From the NCBI GenBank assembly GCA_017562135.1, contig QEYB01000588.1, forward strand, positions 124,001 to 188,000: a stretch of DNA of 64,000 nucleotides, written 5' to 3'. The position numbers were made by a program, and so were the translations under genes. The DNA is from Dipylidium caninum. Its lineage: Eukaryota; Platyhelminthes; Cestoda; Cyclophyllidea; Dipylidiidae. The notes beneath the pieces are model-generated. The model was not told where the DNA came from, did no database searches, and worked only from the letters and a program-made list of their open reading frames with translations. This document shows, piece by piece, positions 1-13,600 of the stretch (its first letter is position 1; the number at the start of each line of letters is the position of its first letter).

Positions 1-1289
1 TCAGGCTTGTCTGGAGCGTTAAAAGCGACATGATTGCGGTAGATGCCTATCAGCTCGACCAGACAGCGTGCTGCCGATTCCTGACGCTAGATGGAAAGAG
101 TAAAGGCAGAAAGGCACTCGATTAGCAAATAAATGGCAAAAACTTTATTTTTTGATGACGGTAATAAATCATGGGTGAGGATAAGCTATCAAATCATGTG
201 AAATTTCGAGTTAAGGGGGATAAGGGGAACAGGAAACTGCAGTCATTCACGTATGCAATCCATAAGTCTGATTAATGCTTAAGAAAGCGACAGAATGTAA
301 ATCAGATTTAGTAGAAAAAGGAAAGAGACTTTTTTATGCCCATCGGTAAAAAAAAGATATTTGTAATGGGAAATTCATCGAAATCTACGACGACGCCACG
401 CCACCAAGTCGATAAACCGCAAGGTGGAAGAGCTGATACCCCGCTAGGAAAAAAAGTAGGGAGAGATGATCGGAGTACCAAACACCGTGTACATCGGAAA
501 TCCCCTGACTAACAAGACGATGGATTATGAGAAGCACTGTGTACCTCTTGCATAAGAACTCTACCATTTGCTTATGGACAGAGACGAAAGTGAGTTGGAA
601 GTACATGAAAAGGATATTCACAGCCCGACATGAAGTTATTAGAAGTGCAAATTCATCCAACCACTCATCCCCTTCCCCTTTCCTAGCATTTTCCCCTTCT
701 ACTCGAAGGAGTCACAACCTCACCTCAATAGGACGACTTTTGAAGATTGTTTATCCGAATTGACCCATTTGATGAATGGGAGGATGATGAATAGGTACAT
801 CATCCTCCGTTCACTTTAGCAGGACACATGATTCCGACCACAACACTGACTTAAAACCAGAAAGCCACTAAATTTGTTTCGAGAGTTGTATGCAGACAAG
901 CGCGCTACTTGTCGGTACGTCAACTCAAACGTCCTCAATGATTGGAGTGGAATAATAGCCGAAGGTTAAAATGAATCGGAGCGAATTCCTGACTAAGTGC
1001 TAAATTTCTGAAATCTAATGTACATCGGCTAAGAGATCTGAGAGAAACAGTGATAAAACAAGCGCTTCCCGATTAAGAAAAAGATTCGTTTCATCTGCGT
1101 GCCCTAAAAGAGAGAAATTTCACCCTAGCGGTTGGTCCAAACAGAAGCCTCCAGTTCCCATGGGGAAAATGAATGCAACTTCCGACGAGAAAAGTCAAAA
1201 TACGCGGAAGTTCAACACTTTTGTGCAAGAAACAAGAATAAAGGAAGCATAACAATTGAGGACACTGTCTGATTTCAACCGTTAAGGCA
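1..1289. other. Left edge, no resolved exon
   Basis: Purine-rich on the plus strand, which resembles the introns of the minus-strand genes elsewhere in the window. The remaining 3' exons of the SAPS gene should lie here or beyond the left edge. Short open stretches exist on both strands, but none has both splice sites and family similarity that I can support. A possible donor (GAG followed by GTGAGG on the minus strand) near 708 has no convincing partner. Confidence 0.5.
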
Positions 1290-1428
1290 AAATAGCGCAC
1301 AAGAACAAGAATGCGTTGCGGCATACTTGAATGGAACAACTAAGGGGATAATGGGCAATTGAGCCGAGCCAGACGAGGGATTATGCGATCGCGGTAACGC
1401 ACCGCCCGTCAGCCGCTGACGAGGTCAT
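1290..1428 (-). CDS. Tentative continuation exons of the PPP6R/SAPS gene
   Basis: A 26 nt candidate microexon (1428-1403) follows a pyrimidine-rich acceptor ending in AAG and precedes a GTGCGT donor. It would encode MTSSAADG plus two bases. A second acceptor (CCCCTTAG) opens an exon at 1339 whose first codons read CSIQVCRNA after joining. Together, SSAADGRCSIQV resembles the SAPS block normally written SNASQTLCDIV, directly after the block encoded at 3135-3070, and the phases agree. The 3' end of the second exon is not resolved: a GTATGC donor after 13 nt and a GTGCGC donor further on are both possible. Very short exons make this a weak call. Confidence 0.3.
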
Positions 1429-3069
1429 CTTCATAAAAGGGGAAAGCGAATTCTTGAACAGTTTTTGACATTTAAGGTGATATCCCACTGTATAGACTTG
1501 GGACGCTCTTAGTTAAAGGATAATGTTAGCCAACGAGGGTGAAGAAGATGAAGAATAGGGTCAACATGAATGAAGATGACGGCTCGGAAGAGAGGACATT
1601 CAAAAAACCGAGGTGACTTCACATACCCTCAACAAACTAAAATCTTGACGTCAGGGAGGGTAAAATAGATTGAAATAAGCCTGCATAAGGAATATTCGGT
1701 TAAAGAACATGATTTCAGGGTCCTTCGACAGGGCAGAGAATCACAAGCATTAATTCCCTTAATTGGCGAGATTCCCGACTATTTCACGGTAGCAGATTTC
1801 CACAAAGTAAGTGGCAAAATGTGGATATGGGGACACGGTGAGAGAAATGCGAAGAGAATTTAAGTCCGATGGTTTCGAAAGGTTGATTTCTTATTTAAGA
1901 AGGATAATACGTTTCGGTTGAATGGAACACTTGCGCCGTTCAACATGAACTCACAAAATTACATATGCTGGTTTGTTTTAATGTGTGGTGGCTCTCACAG
2001 GGGTTATTCATGGAACGTTTTCGACGATCCACGATCTCAACGTTTACCAAGAAAAGCCACTTATCAATAGTCCCAACTTTGGCATGGAACAATCAGGATT
2101 ATTTTGCAGGTTTACGGGGAAAGATCAAGGAAAAAAGGTGCTTCAATCATCTACCACGGTGTTTGATGTAATCAGGAATGATAGTGACATCTCGGTAACA
2201 ATCTGCAGAATCAGTGAAACATACGATCTGTCTTAGAGCCGACCGTGTGAACCTTAAAAGTGCGCGCTCCTGATGGTTGCCCTAGCGCAAGAGTAAATGG
2301 CGTAGAACGAACCAAACCGGGATAGAATAAATCAGAGGCAGAAGTCCGAAGACGAGGGAGGAGCCTCTTCTTACGGCCTCTACCTTACCCCACCTCTCAA
2401 TTATACAAGCAAAAAGTATTCTAGATAAGAAAATTTGGTTCTGGTCTAGATCCTGTTAACAATGGAATGGCGTCTAAAAAGTTACTTTGAGGCGTTATTA
2501 AGTAGCTTCGCACTTCAAGAAACTTCAGAATGTGAGTCTATTTTAAGAAACGAAACATCAAATATGGTCCTAAGGCGTCACGTGCATGGCGTTTTAATCC
2601 TTTTGATGATGACGACATTTGACTTCAACAATTTAAACTTGACTGCAAAATATCTCAAGATGTTGACGAAAGAGAAAATATCTTAAATTCGACAAGATAT
2701 CGGAATTCCAAGATGCTTGATTTCCTAAGTAAAGTGTGATAATTGAGAAGAGAAGGGGTTGGCTCGTAATTTGAAATGAAAGAAAGGGGAAAACCCAGAT
2801 GACGACTGTCGTATAGGACGCCTGCCGATAAAAGTTAGAGCGTTCCTAAATCTTTTCCCTAATTCTACCAGTTAACATTAAGAACTGTTCGCATTTTCGA
2901 TTTGAATTTAATCAGCGTTTCCCGCATTGAGCTTAAATCATCATTCAGCGAAGCGATTAAAAGTCATTTCAGTCAAAAAAAGGAGAACTACGAATGTGAA
3001 TTGTGAAGAGGGGGGTTGGAAGCGCACATACAAACACGCTGAGTGGAGTCGGAGGGATGGAGGACTCAC

Positions 3070-6000
3070 CTCAGACGATTCGTCGGATGAAAGGATGTCC
3101 AGGAGTTGCGAGATGACGCCACAATCGATGAACCACTAAAGTGGAAATCAACTCAGTGACAGCGGTTGCGATACCACGACAACAAGACAATGACGCAAGA
3201 ATAGGGCGCAGAATTGGTTAGATTAGTCATTTCTCGCGAGGAAGCATCTACTTTCGGCAATGTCAGACAGGAAAAAATAAACATACCACATGAAGTAAAC
3301 AAAAAACTTCAAAATGTGCAACGGACTCGTAAAAGGTGAATCTATTTGAAAAAAACCGCCTAAATCTAAATAGCTTAATTTAATGATTATTAAGTTTTAA
3401 AACTTTAGAAAAGGGGCTGCTGCGCGGTGTATGTAGGTCATAAATTAATGAACAATTAAACGCCGAACTCCCAAGAAAGCTACTAGTAGTAGAAGGATCG
3501 AGAGCTCCGCAAGCTCCAATTACCAGTGGACGAGGGGTCAAGGCCATGAAACTTGCGAGTGATAGGCCTCAAGCGGGTTAACAATCTGATTCTTGGCTCA
3601 CCATACTGGTGCCATTTTGATCTGATAAAGCCAGTAATAAGTAGACTAAAAGTTGTGGACAGGTGAACGTATAAAAAAACTAGTAGAGGAGCCGCCGTAG
3701 TTAAGCCAGTGTTATACAAAAGTGTCCTGCTGACGCAAAAAAACCTGGATGCGAAGTAATGAAGGAGGAGAAAAGAGAGGGAATGGAATCAAGAAATGCC
3801 ACCCGAGACTACCGGGAGAGTGGGGGATTGGATAAATGGTTGTTCCAAGTAGGCAAGGACTTACGTGGGACACGGAGGAGACTCGTTCCAAGACATCGCA
3901 GTACGTAAACTACGAACTTCCCGAAACGAATTGTGCCGTTTTATCGCGCGATTGATGATTTTGATTAGTCAACCAGATAAATTGAGAAACCCTCTACGTC
4001 CACTTGACAAGTCGTTATATTAAAACAAGTATGAAAAGCAAAATGAGGGGTAACCCAAGTCAATAAACTAACGAGGGTAACAGCAGCAATTTGGAAGACA
4101 CCTAAGTCGTCAGAGAAGATGGGCCAGACTGGCCAAAAAGGGAAACCTTCAAGAAAATAAGGACGAGGAAATTAAAGCATGGAAGAGGGGGTGCAGAAAT
4201 AAAACGTTGGCCAGGTAATCGACTAAGGCGTAGTAAATATTGATGCAGTGAGACTTCTCGGAATTCGACAAATAAATAAAATTCGCCGGGTCGCGGCATC
4301 ACAAAATATGATAGGGAGCTAAGAACACGTGGAAAGTAAAAAGGATTTCAGCATTTCACAGGGTAGAAGGATTCAGAGAAGCAAACCAGTATTTGAAGGA
4401 TCGCCGAAACCCACTGCGGAATGGGCTTTCAAGGTATGGATTTCGTCGGGAGAAAAAAATGACGTCAGGAGCAGATGATACTCGAAACGAGAATTGGGTA
4501 AATAGGGGACCAAATCCGATGTACAAAACGGGTGACTTGCTAAGCTTTGCAATGGTAGTCGTAAAGCCGGGGGCCAACAATACCGGAAAATAATATGCAT
4601 AAATATAAACGGGTGGTAATAACAGGGATCTATAAGTAAAAACTTAAGGAGTAGGAAGCTATACAAAAGGGTAAATCCGGATTCGGGAAGAGCGGAACAG
4701 TCGTAGAGTCAATCACAACCATTAATAAATGTGACCATCCTGTGTAGATATGAAGAACAGCACAGTCTCTCAAAATGAACGAGTGGAGCGCAACGCCTAC
4801 CTGTGCTACAGCATCCTGTTGACGGTTGTCCTGGTGCGTCATCTCGATAAGCAATTCACAAATCGCAGGGGATTCAATGTGACGGAGTAGGTTGGGGAGA
4901 AATTCGGGCCGTCGCGTACGTAAGTATGGGACTAGCTAAAAGGAGTAGGTTATGATACCAAAGAAAATATCATTGAGCACATAGCAAAGTAGTATAAAAT
5001 TGATAACATTGGTCCGCTATAGTATGCATTGCGCCACGGTGGACCGTCCCGTCTTGTTGCCTTAGACTAGATTCTTGACGATTAGAAGTCATTAATCATT
5101 GTATATATTCACTCTGGCCGTTCAGAGCTATTTGCCTCTGCGCGTGAACAGGAATTCTAAGTTCTCTTTACATAGTACAATGCTGCAAGTATTGTGCACA
5201 AATAACCAATTCGTTCGTCAAGTACTGCATCTGCATTTCAGAAATAAATAACAGACATGTTAGGAACACTAGGAGAGTGAATAAAGTCAAGTGCACCAGT
5301 TGAGAATGAAGCAACCAATTTTTTTTCTACCATGTCAGGGTGAAATTATTCTGCGAAAATAAAGCGTCAGAGATGTGAAAGTATGAAGTGGATGCAGTAC
5401 AATGGCTTATGATATATAACTTAATCACGTCATATTCTACTAATGTTATTATTAACACGGAAGCACTCGTGTGGGTATTCGTGTGCAGCCCATGTGTACA
5501 TTGCTAAAGTAATTGGATGCCTTCAAATAACAAAAAGATACGTCCTACAATACTAAATCAATCAAAACTAGGACAGACCATTACATATAAAATACGAGAA
5601 CAGGATATTGCGGTTAAAATCTCACTATAGGAATACAACAATTTGACCTAATGTTGCGTTGACCAATAAACAATAAAGATAAACTTTGTCATTACTACCA
5701 TCATCCATAACAAACATGTGGGAAAGAAAATTTAGGCGGTGGTGATGAAGCCACCCAGTTTAGCATCCGATAGTCATGTATGAAAATCATATTATTGGTC
5801 AAGAAAACTTTTCCCAATGACTCAAAAGAGTATTAAATGACGGATGCAACGTTATAAGCCAGAGAATTCAACTCAATTAGAAGAATTCGAAAAAGCCAGT
5901 AAGAAACGAATTACGACTCTTAAAGAAAAACGGACGTTTCTTGCAAAAAAAGCGTGTTTTGGTCTACACCCATACCTCAGAAGCCTTTGAGTAAAGTAAA

Positions 6001-6681
6001 TTTGTCATTATTTTGACGAAGAAACTGGCAGAAAGGGGGTTGAGCGAAGCAGACGTGTTCACAAAGGTTAGTAAGCTGTCCACAAATGGCAATGAGTTAG
6101 GTAATGCACCATCGGCATTAATATCTGTTCCATTGTCACCGGCGTTGGGCTGGTTGCCGGTGGAAATGAGAAAATCCACTAGAGAAGGAACTCCGCTGGA
6201 GAGGATCTCCGCCGCGACTGAAGGACGTCTATAAAAAACAAGAAAAGCATGCAAAGGTTGGAGAAGTCGGTTAAAAGAGACGCATCATGGTATCAAATCT
6301 TGGCAAAATAGCCGAATCACGATATAGTGAAAGGCCCACATATACGGTGAATGAATGGCCAAAATGTATAATGATAAAAAAATAAACTGTTTGTCACCAA
6401 GAAAACTCACTTGAACCTAACAGTGTCGAAAGTAATATTTGACTGGTCAATCACCATTTCGATAAGGCGAGATATACGGTCAGCATTTAAGAGGCTAGAA
6501 AAATTAAATAAAAATAAGAACTACTAGTTGATGACTCCTGAACACCGAGCCATAACATGTTGCACGACATAATCATCGTCGAGAACCTCTTCAAGAGTCG
6601 TTTCCTATGGAATTCTATAACGTTTTAAGTGCGGATTACCTCTGTTATCTGCGGGGGAACGGTCGCACTTTCCCAAAACAT
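3070..6681 (-). CDS. PPP6R: Serine/threonine protein phosphatase 6 regulatory subunit (SAPS domain), 5' part
   Basis: Six phase-compatible exons read right to left: 6681-6640, 6604-6546, 6494-6411, 6228-5976, 4935-4801 and 3135-3070, giving 213 residues. The protein opens with MFW, the conserved SAPS start. It then has TLEEVLDDDYVVQHV (family: TLEELLDEDDVLQEC), RFKRPSVAAEIL (family: RFKYPNIACEIL), LNPLSASFFVKIMTNLL, LRTRRPEFLPNLLRHI and WFIDCGVISQLLDIL, in the order expected of the SAPS helical repeats. SAPS proteins bind the PP6/Sit4 catalytic subunit and direct it to substrates. The family is usually 700-900 residues, so most of the C-terminal half is missing here; two tentative further exons lie at 1428-1403 and from 1339. 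Introns are 35, 51, 182, 1040 and 1665 nt. The start codon is supported by MFW and by the good donor after codon 14. The paralogue number cannot be told. It lies in tandem downstream of the zinc-finger gene. Confidence 0.87.
6605..6639 (-). other. Ultra-short (35 nt) intron 1 of the PPP6R gene
   Basis: The 35 nt between the MFW exon and the TLEEVL exon begin with GTAATC and end with ATTCCATAG. Removing them keeps the frame at phase 0. Introns in this size range are a known feature of flatworm genes. Confidence 0.8.
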
Positions 6682-7612
6682 ATCCGGCAATGTGTGCAGA
6701 TAAAACACACAGTCCCCGTAACACCAACTGTTATCGCGCACCAATAGAAAAGTAAAATACTGTCCAATTTGCTATTCCATTAAGTGTCCTCCAGGGCGGT
6801 GGAATAAATATGGATTTGAGAAGTAAATATCTAACTTTTTAAATTGTAATTTTAGGTTTTTGCTACGAAACAGCTTGTTAAATTGTACGGCTTCGAGCGC
6901 TTGTGAAAGTCATTCGAGATGGTAGGGAACCCATGTCGAGAAAGTGTCTAAGCGGTACAGAGCATAAGCCATCTCCTTTTTGGTGAGCTTTGAGGGAAGT
7001 TAAAGAAGTGCACACCCAAACCTAGTGTAATATAACTCACTTAATCACTTCTTTGGTTACCTTAGATGCCAAGGTCGCGTCAACTACACGATGCCTCACT
7101 CATTGCGACATTAAAACGCCAGCCCGAATTAAGTCAACCAAGCCGCCTTAAAGCCTTCCGACGCCTACTCCCACCCGCCATTATCAACATCGCCATTGCT
7201 CCAAACTAGTAACCCACACGCAGTCCCCACCACCGACCTCCCGATTAGCCAGTACTCCTATCGAAGAATAGATAAAAAACCGACTAATTAACTCACGGCA
7301 CTTAACCAAGAGGAACAAGAATTCCCTCATCACAAGGAATGCCAACAAACTGAATATCCGCGCATATTTATTCACCGTATAGAAAAAAACACCGCTACAA
7401 ACGTTCAGCGTATTGAGTGTTTGCGACAATCGCAGTGTGGTTAACCGCATGCACATACATACACAGAATAGATACCAAGGGGAAGGGAAACAAAATAGTC
7501 TTACGTGAGACTCATGGGCAAACAGATTACACCATACATACCTCTCCCTCTGCTTTCCTTAAAAAAAATTGGGCGCGCCACCTTATTTACATAGACGGGG
7601 TTGATGATGTTA
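6682..7612. other. Intergenic spacer between zinc-finger gene and PPP6R gene
   Basis: About 930 nt separate the zinc-finger stop codon from the PPP6R start codon, both on the minus strand. It must hold the 3' untranslated region of the first gene and the promoter or leader of the second. Apart from a candidate polyadenylation signal I see no conserved element. Confidence 0.6.
7367..7372 (-). promoter_or_regulatory. Candidate polyadenylation signal of the zinc-finger gene
   Basis: AATAAA on the minus strand about 240 nt past the TAG stop of the zinc-finger gene. It is the nearest canonical hexamer downstream of the stop and is close to a plausible 3' end. Position only; no transcript evidence. 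Confidence 0.45.
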
Positions 7613-10600
7613 CTAGTGAGCATCATCTGTCATCGCTGCCATTACAGCTTCAGCTGTCGGTTCAGCTTCCGTTGCCCCCGCCTCATCTGTGCTCACCGCC
7701 ACACCAGTGCATTGTGATTGATGCGCCAGGTACCTTGCGGTGCAATTTTGTCCGACAAATACTCGAGAGCACAAAGGACAGCCATAGGCCAAGACCATCT
7801 GCCCTACAGCGTCGGCCGCAATTTCCGTGGCCAGAACCATTGTATCGAAGGTTTCTGCAACGGATTGGCCGGCTTCCGCAACTTCCGTGACCGCCTGAAG
7901 ACTCTCTGAAGCTAGTTGAAGGGGACATGACCACCCAGGAATATCGGATACGAGCAAATGGCTGCTGCGGAGGCGAGCAGATGTAAATTTGGCGCCACAG
8001 CCTCCTTCGGCAGCGTGATTCGGACAGAGCATCGCTTCTTCCTGTGCCTGGTGTACCACGCGGATGTGGCCAATCAGGTCGCTGCGATGATGAGGGCCAA
8101 AGAAGATACGACCGCAAGCCTGACAGCCTAACTGTTCACAGGTTGATTCTGGATTGTGATCCTGCAGAGAGATTATAAAAAGGCATAGAGGTCAACCAAA
8201 TGGAAGGACTGTAGGCTTTTCAAAGTATTCATAATCTTTTCACGTGAAAAAAAAACTCTGCACAAATTCTTTTCAGTTGCATCTACCAAATCCCATTCAA
8301 ATCTTCCATATTCCTTCAACTGAAGTTGAGGCATTTGGACATAACACGTAGCATGAATACTTTCGGAGGCAAAGGTTGGAGTAGCCCTATTGTTTTAAAC
8401 GGGAAACAAAATTATTTGTCCTAAATAAACAATTTATATTTTAATAAGTGACACCGAGACATTCACTGCCATCGAATGATGGTCTACCAATTTTGACGAT
8501 TGGGGATAAAAAAGGAATGACCAGGAGTAAAGTGCGAAATACGCCTAATTTTGTAACGGAATAACGTAATTTTGTTTAACTAGACATTCAAGTTCAAAAA
8601 AAGCGCAGGTAATTTGTATCCAGTGATAACCGTAGAATAAACAGAAAAAGTAAAATATAAGCAAGGAAGTCGGCATGAGCTGCAAATCGCCTAAGAGCAG
8701 TTCTAATAGCTGGAGGAACACTAACTAAGTCGCATATAAGGAGAACATACCAAGTAGGAAACATTGTTTAAGCAAGGGGTTTCTCAGCGGAAAAATTTGG
8801 ACAAATTCAAAATAAGCAGATATCAATTCACCTTCCAACAGGTCAAAAAGAAGTTTCAATTCTAAATACTGGCAGATCGTAAGGAGTTTGCCAACAGTGT
8901 TCTTAAAATTAACCATTACAAGTTAATAAAGAACTAACAGCTTTAATTCACCCCTAGCAAGTAAGGAGACTGTCACGAATTTCGTATCAGCTCAGTAATG
9001 TGCCTATCCTCATCTTTGAGGAAACGTATCTTACCAGTTCCATATGAACGCATAGCTCTTTGGCGTTGTCAAGGACAACCTGTGCCTGCGGACCACACAA
9101 GCTACAAGTGACTGGCGCATGTTCAGCCGGTGTTTGAGCCAAAACTACCTCTAGTTGACTGACAGCATTCGGTGGTGGTGGAAGTTCCATTCCATCCACC
9201 CCCGCGGTCGTCGATACCGCAACACCTTCCACTGGATGCCCAGTTGAATCAGTGAGAATCGGACAAGCGTTTAACGGCTGCTGTTGCTGGACTGTTGACG
9301 AAAGGGATTGAGGGAGATTTGCAACAGTGGCTGCAACAGTCGATGTGTGAATACCAAAATTACGACCGGAGCCCCTGGGGCGACCGCGACGCCCGGTTCC
9401 ACGACCACGCACGCTGCTCACACTGCCGCTGCCGCGACCTCTGCCTCTTCCACGACCTCGACGACCAGGTGTTAAGGATTGGCGCATTTGAAGAGGGTTC
9501 TCTACAGTCTCCAACAGATCTGGGTCATTCAGGAGGTCCGCTGGCGTGTATATAGGCGCTCCTAGAGACCTGGAACGACCTCGTCGTCCTTCACGAAAAT
9601 GGAAACACGAAAAAAGTTTAATAATTTCGACCGATATATAGAATATCTACGAAACATATAATCCAAAGGAATCAAGACGATAAAAAACGGAAATGCTGTG
9701 CGCAAGACCTGGAGTTCTAAGTTTGAGCGCCGAACTGTTAGAAAGTTATTTATGAAAAGATCCTCATATGAAGCAGGATATGAAATAAAGGTAAATTAAA
9801 AACTCCCAACTTTTGTGATAAATTAACAAACGAAAGAGAAGAAGTCGTTGAATAGCGTTGGACTATCTGAGATGTGCGATATAATAAGCTCTCGTTACCA
9901 GCATACAATGGGTAGACTGTGTCAACAATTCAGTACATCCAACCCGACTCCTATTCTACAAGGCCAAGTGTACAGCATTTCGCATTTTCGAAGGGCCAAG
10001 AAGATACTCACCACCCCTCCCTCTGCCTCTCCTCACCCCCGGGGTCCCCTCAAATCGCGTTGCCGCTGCAATGACAGACGCGGCACTAGCGGCTGGGGTG
10101 CTGATGGCACCAGCGCTTCTAGAGCCATTTTCTGCTGTCCAATCCTTGTCTTTTTCGTCATCGTCACCAGCACCACGACCACCTCCACCTTCCACATCAG
10201 AATCTGAGTCCGGGGCAGCGAGGGCTGAGGCGACAGCGGAGACAACAGTCTGCTGCTCAAACTGCTCTGGGTGAATTTTGGCCAAATGCAATTGGAGCAC
10301 TTCGGGAGATGTGAAGGCGACGAGTTCGCAGTAGGGACACTCCACCGGCTCCATGTCAGGTTGTCCGTAGAGAACTGCGTCGAAGTTGGCAGCGTGTTTC
10401 AGCACCGCATGACGACGAAGTGCGATATAAACGGGGTAGGCCATTCCACAGAGCTGTAGAGAGAATAGAAGAATGATGATTTTTTTCCGGATTATTCCTG
10501 ATCGAAGGACAATTGCACCTCATACTTCGTTATTCAATAAAAATTAAAACAAAGTCTTTCTTAGGTGTGATTTTCAAAGAATATCCAATCATCTGGTGCG

Positions 10601-13600
10601 GGACGCGGCGACAGCCGTATTTAAGATCGAAAAGTGTAGCGGAACCACCGGGTTTATTTAATTTATACCAACTTTCTAGTTGAAAGGTATATTGGGGATT
10701 GCTTCAAGTGAATCAACTAATCAGCGCAGGCAAAATATTACTCTCAACCCAGTGCTTCACAAGAAAAGATAAGTGAGCAAATATCTTCAAATTATCCAAG
10801 AAAGTAAGACATGGGTTTATAGCAAAAAAAGCATGAAATCTAAGAAAGTGACAAAAAAGATGATAATTTTGAAGGAACCTGGAGACATTACAATACATCG
10901 TATAGCGCAGAAGCACACTTTTAGGAAAATACTCTGAGGGCTTGTAAATGAGATGCCATCGGTTTGGAGCACCAAAACAATCGAAACCAAGGTACCTCGT
11001 ACTGATGGATAGAGAATGTAATAAGATCCATCTCGAGACCAGAGTTGTGACGATACCTTGGCACAAGTTTGGGAAATCAGTGAGATCAACATCCCCCCCG
11101 ACTCTTGAATGAAATGTCCGCAGAGAGTGTCATCAATCAATTGAAGAGAGGTTTTAACAGCCTTAGACGGAGCATTAATTTAGAAACTGTTCCATAAAGA
11201 GTAGTACGATACTAAATATGTATTAGGGGTTGCAGCAGAGTGATCGGCCCAAATGAGCGCAGAAGTTAGGTTTGAGAAGTTCAAATGCAGAAAAGCAGCT
11301 ACATACTCATAATTTGTAAGAACGGCAACAATGGCAATGAATCGTTTCCACTTCCAAAAGTAATAGAAAGCGAGACTCAAGTGAGATTCGGCAACACCAC
11401 TCAAATTAGAAAAAAACGATTTCATGTGTGAGAGAATGGGAAAATTTTAAATTAGAAATATGAGAGTTCCGTCGTCTCGGACTCTCCAACCTGCCTGACA
11501 AGGGAAGACGAGTTCACCGGTGTGCTCTGCTTGTAGATGTTTGTCTCGTTCACGCAGACTCGAGAGGGCGTTGTCACCACAGATTGGACAAACATAGACG
11601 CGGGTGGAGGCTGGCTTTTTAGCAGCATTTGCTGCCGCGACCGAAGAGGGAGGAGGCGAAGGAGGCAAATCTAAGGGTACATCGAATACTCCTTTTGGTA
11701 TCGAGTGCTTCCGCAATGGGAGTGGTGCAGGCGCTGTAGTGCGTTTGCGTGGTTGCACCGTTGTTGATTGAGGCTCTTTTTCATCTCCCTCTGTATCTAC
11801 TTTCTTTGTCTCATCTTTATTCTCCTTTTCCTCGGTCTTTTCATGTTGTTCCTGTTCCTGCTCCACCTGTGGAGACATTTCCGGGGAAATGTTTTCTGGT
11901 TTAGTAGAACTTTCGGGCTCCTCTGCGATCTTGGACTCTGTTAGCGTAGGTTCCTGTAGGATGCACGATAGAACACGTTATGGAGATTAAGATCCAATAT
12001 CAATGCCTGTCATAACCAATCAATCCTACGCGTCAAATAAAGAGTAATACACAATGTCGTTTTTATCATTCTCCCGTGGGGGAATAACAGGGCCACGGGA
12101 AAAATATGTATGTCATCTTTTCGGTTAGATACAAATTGTAGGAATAGAAAAATTTTTAGCGCGAATATATGAGAATGAGTGTATAAGCTTCATTTGGGGT
12201 TAAACCGCAATTAAATGAAAACACTACATAAGACCTATGACCACGATTGCCAAATACCTTCTTAACTCACCGGCATTTCATCCTCCAACTAACCCAAGGA
12301 GGCATCGAGAAAAAAGGTCATAGACAATAAGGCAAGTTATCGAAAATACGGATTTCACAATGCAAGTCACAAAATGACAACGTAAATCCACCCAATCTCT
12401 GATAGATATGAACTTCAAATGATGCGGACTAGGCATTACTCTTCACAGAAGTCAACTATGATAACCGAACTCCCAAAAACAGGTACACAAAAAAGTAAGT
12501 TGGAATTTCGTTGCTCAAGGCAACTTCGTATGAAAAATATGCTCGAAACACAATACAGAAGGCAATATCAAAAACGAGGCGCACAACCCTCAGACGAAAA
12601 AGTATCAAAATAAAAAATCTGCGGTAGAAAAAGACGTTTACTATCAAAAATTCAGGCAAATTAAGCTTTGAAAAGGGGGACTACTCAATATAAATATAAT
12701 AACGGCTACCTAAAGAGACTATCGAGTATGGAATGTCCACAGGAAAGGTGACTGAGCCACCATTTCGAGGAACAAGTAACCTTGTATCCGTGCTCTATGC
12801 CCGGTACACAGCATTACCAGAAACAAAGGAAACATTTTCAAGAGTTAAAAAAGTAGCATCATTAAATGCAACAATTAAAAAGTAAAAACATAACGACATA
12901 ACAAAAGTAAATAGGTACTGATGAAGCTAATAGAGCAGATAGCAAAATAAAACCAAAATTTAGACAGGCATTTTCAAAAAATAATAATTAGACAAAATCA
13001 TGGAAATGAACCGAAACACATTGACAACAATAAGATTTACTCATTGCCATTGAGTAAATCTAAAGTTGAGAAATCAGCATTTCTCTAGATGAGTTGTACA
13101 GGGACTTTCATGATGCCTGAGATCTTAACTTCAACTTGTAAACACCTTTAAATTTATGCACCAACTTACTAAACCATTAGTTAGCTTCTCCTCCACGGGC
13201 GTAGGCTTCTCTTCTTCGACTTTTTCTTCCGACTTCACTTCTTCACGTACAGGCGATGCCGTAGCAGTACAAATCGGTGAAACCGATTTCAAGGGTGACT
13301 GGTACTTGAGCCGCTTATGAGGCAAGACATCACCCTCTGCACTGACCGAAACCGACCATGATGAGGTTCCAGCTCCGGTGGTGGAGGTTGACTCTGAGGC
13401 GGACGCGACGTAGCCGCGGACGCAAGGAAAGCGCACGGCAAAGGCGTGAGCAGCATTAACGGAGGCGGCGGTAAGAGCGGATATGTCGGCTCGCCGACGA
13501 AAGGAGGACGGGAGACGGGGAACGGAGAGACGGGCGCCACGACCAGCACACCTAGACATGTGCGATGCAAGCGAAGCTGGCGGCTGTACGGCATCCTGGG

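Noticed and set aside
3483..3719. Minus-strand open frame with a KFHGLDPSS-like stretch considered as a SAPS exon
   Set aside because: It lies between two exons that already join in phase with a continuous SAPS alignment, so it is intronic.
7417..7890. 157-codon plus-strand open frame
   Set aside because: It is antisense to the last zinc-finger exon and its 3' flank; the minus-strand reading has intact zinc-finger motifs and splice phases.
11492..11499. GT donor four bases after the GC donor in the zinc-finger gene
   Set aside because: Using it shifts the downstream frame and breaks the zinc finger that the GC donor completes.
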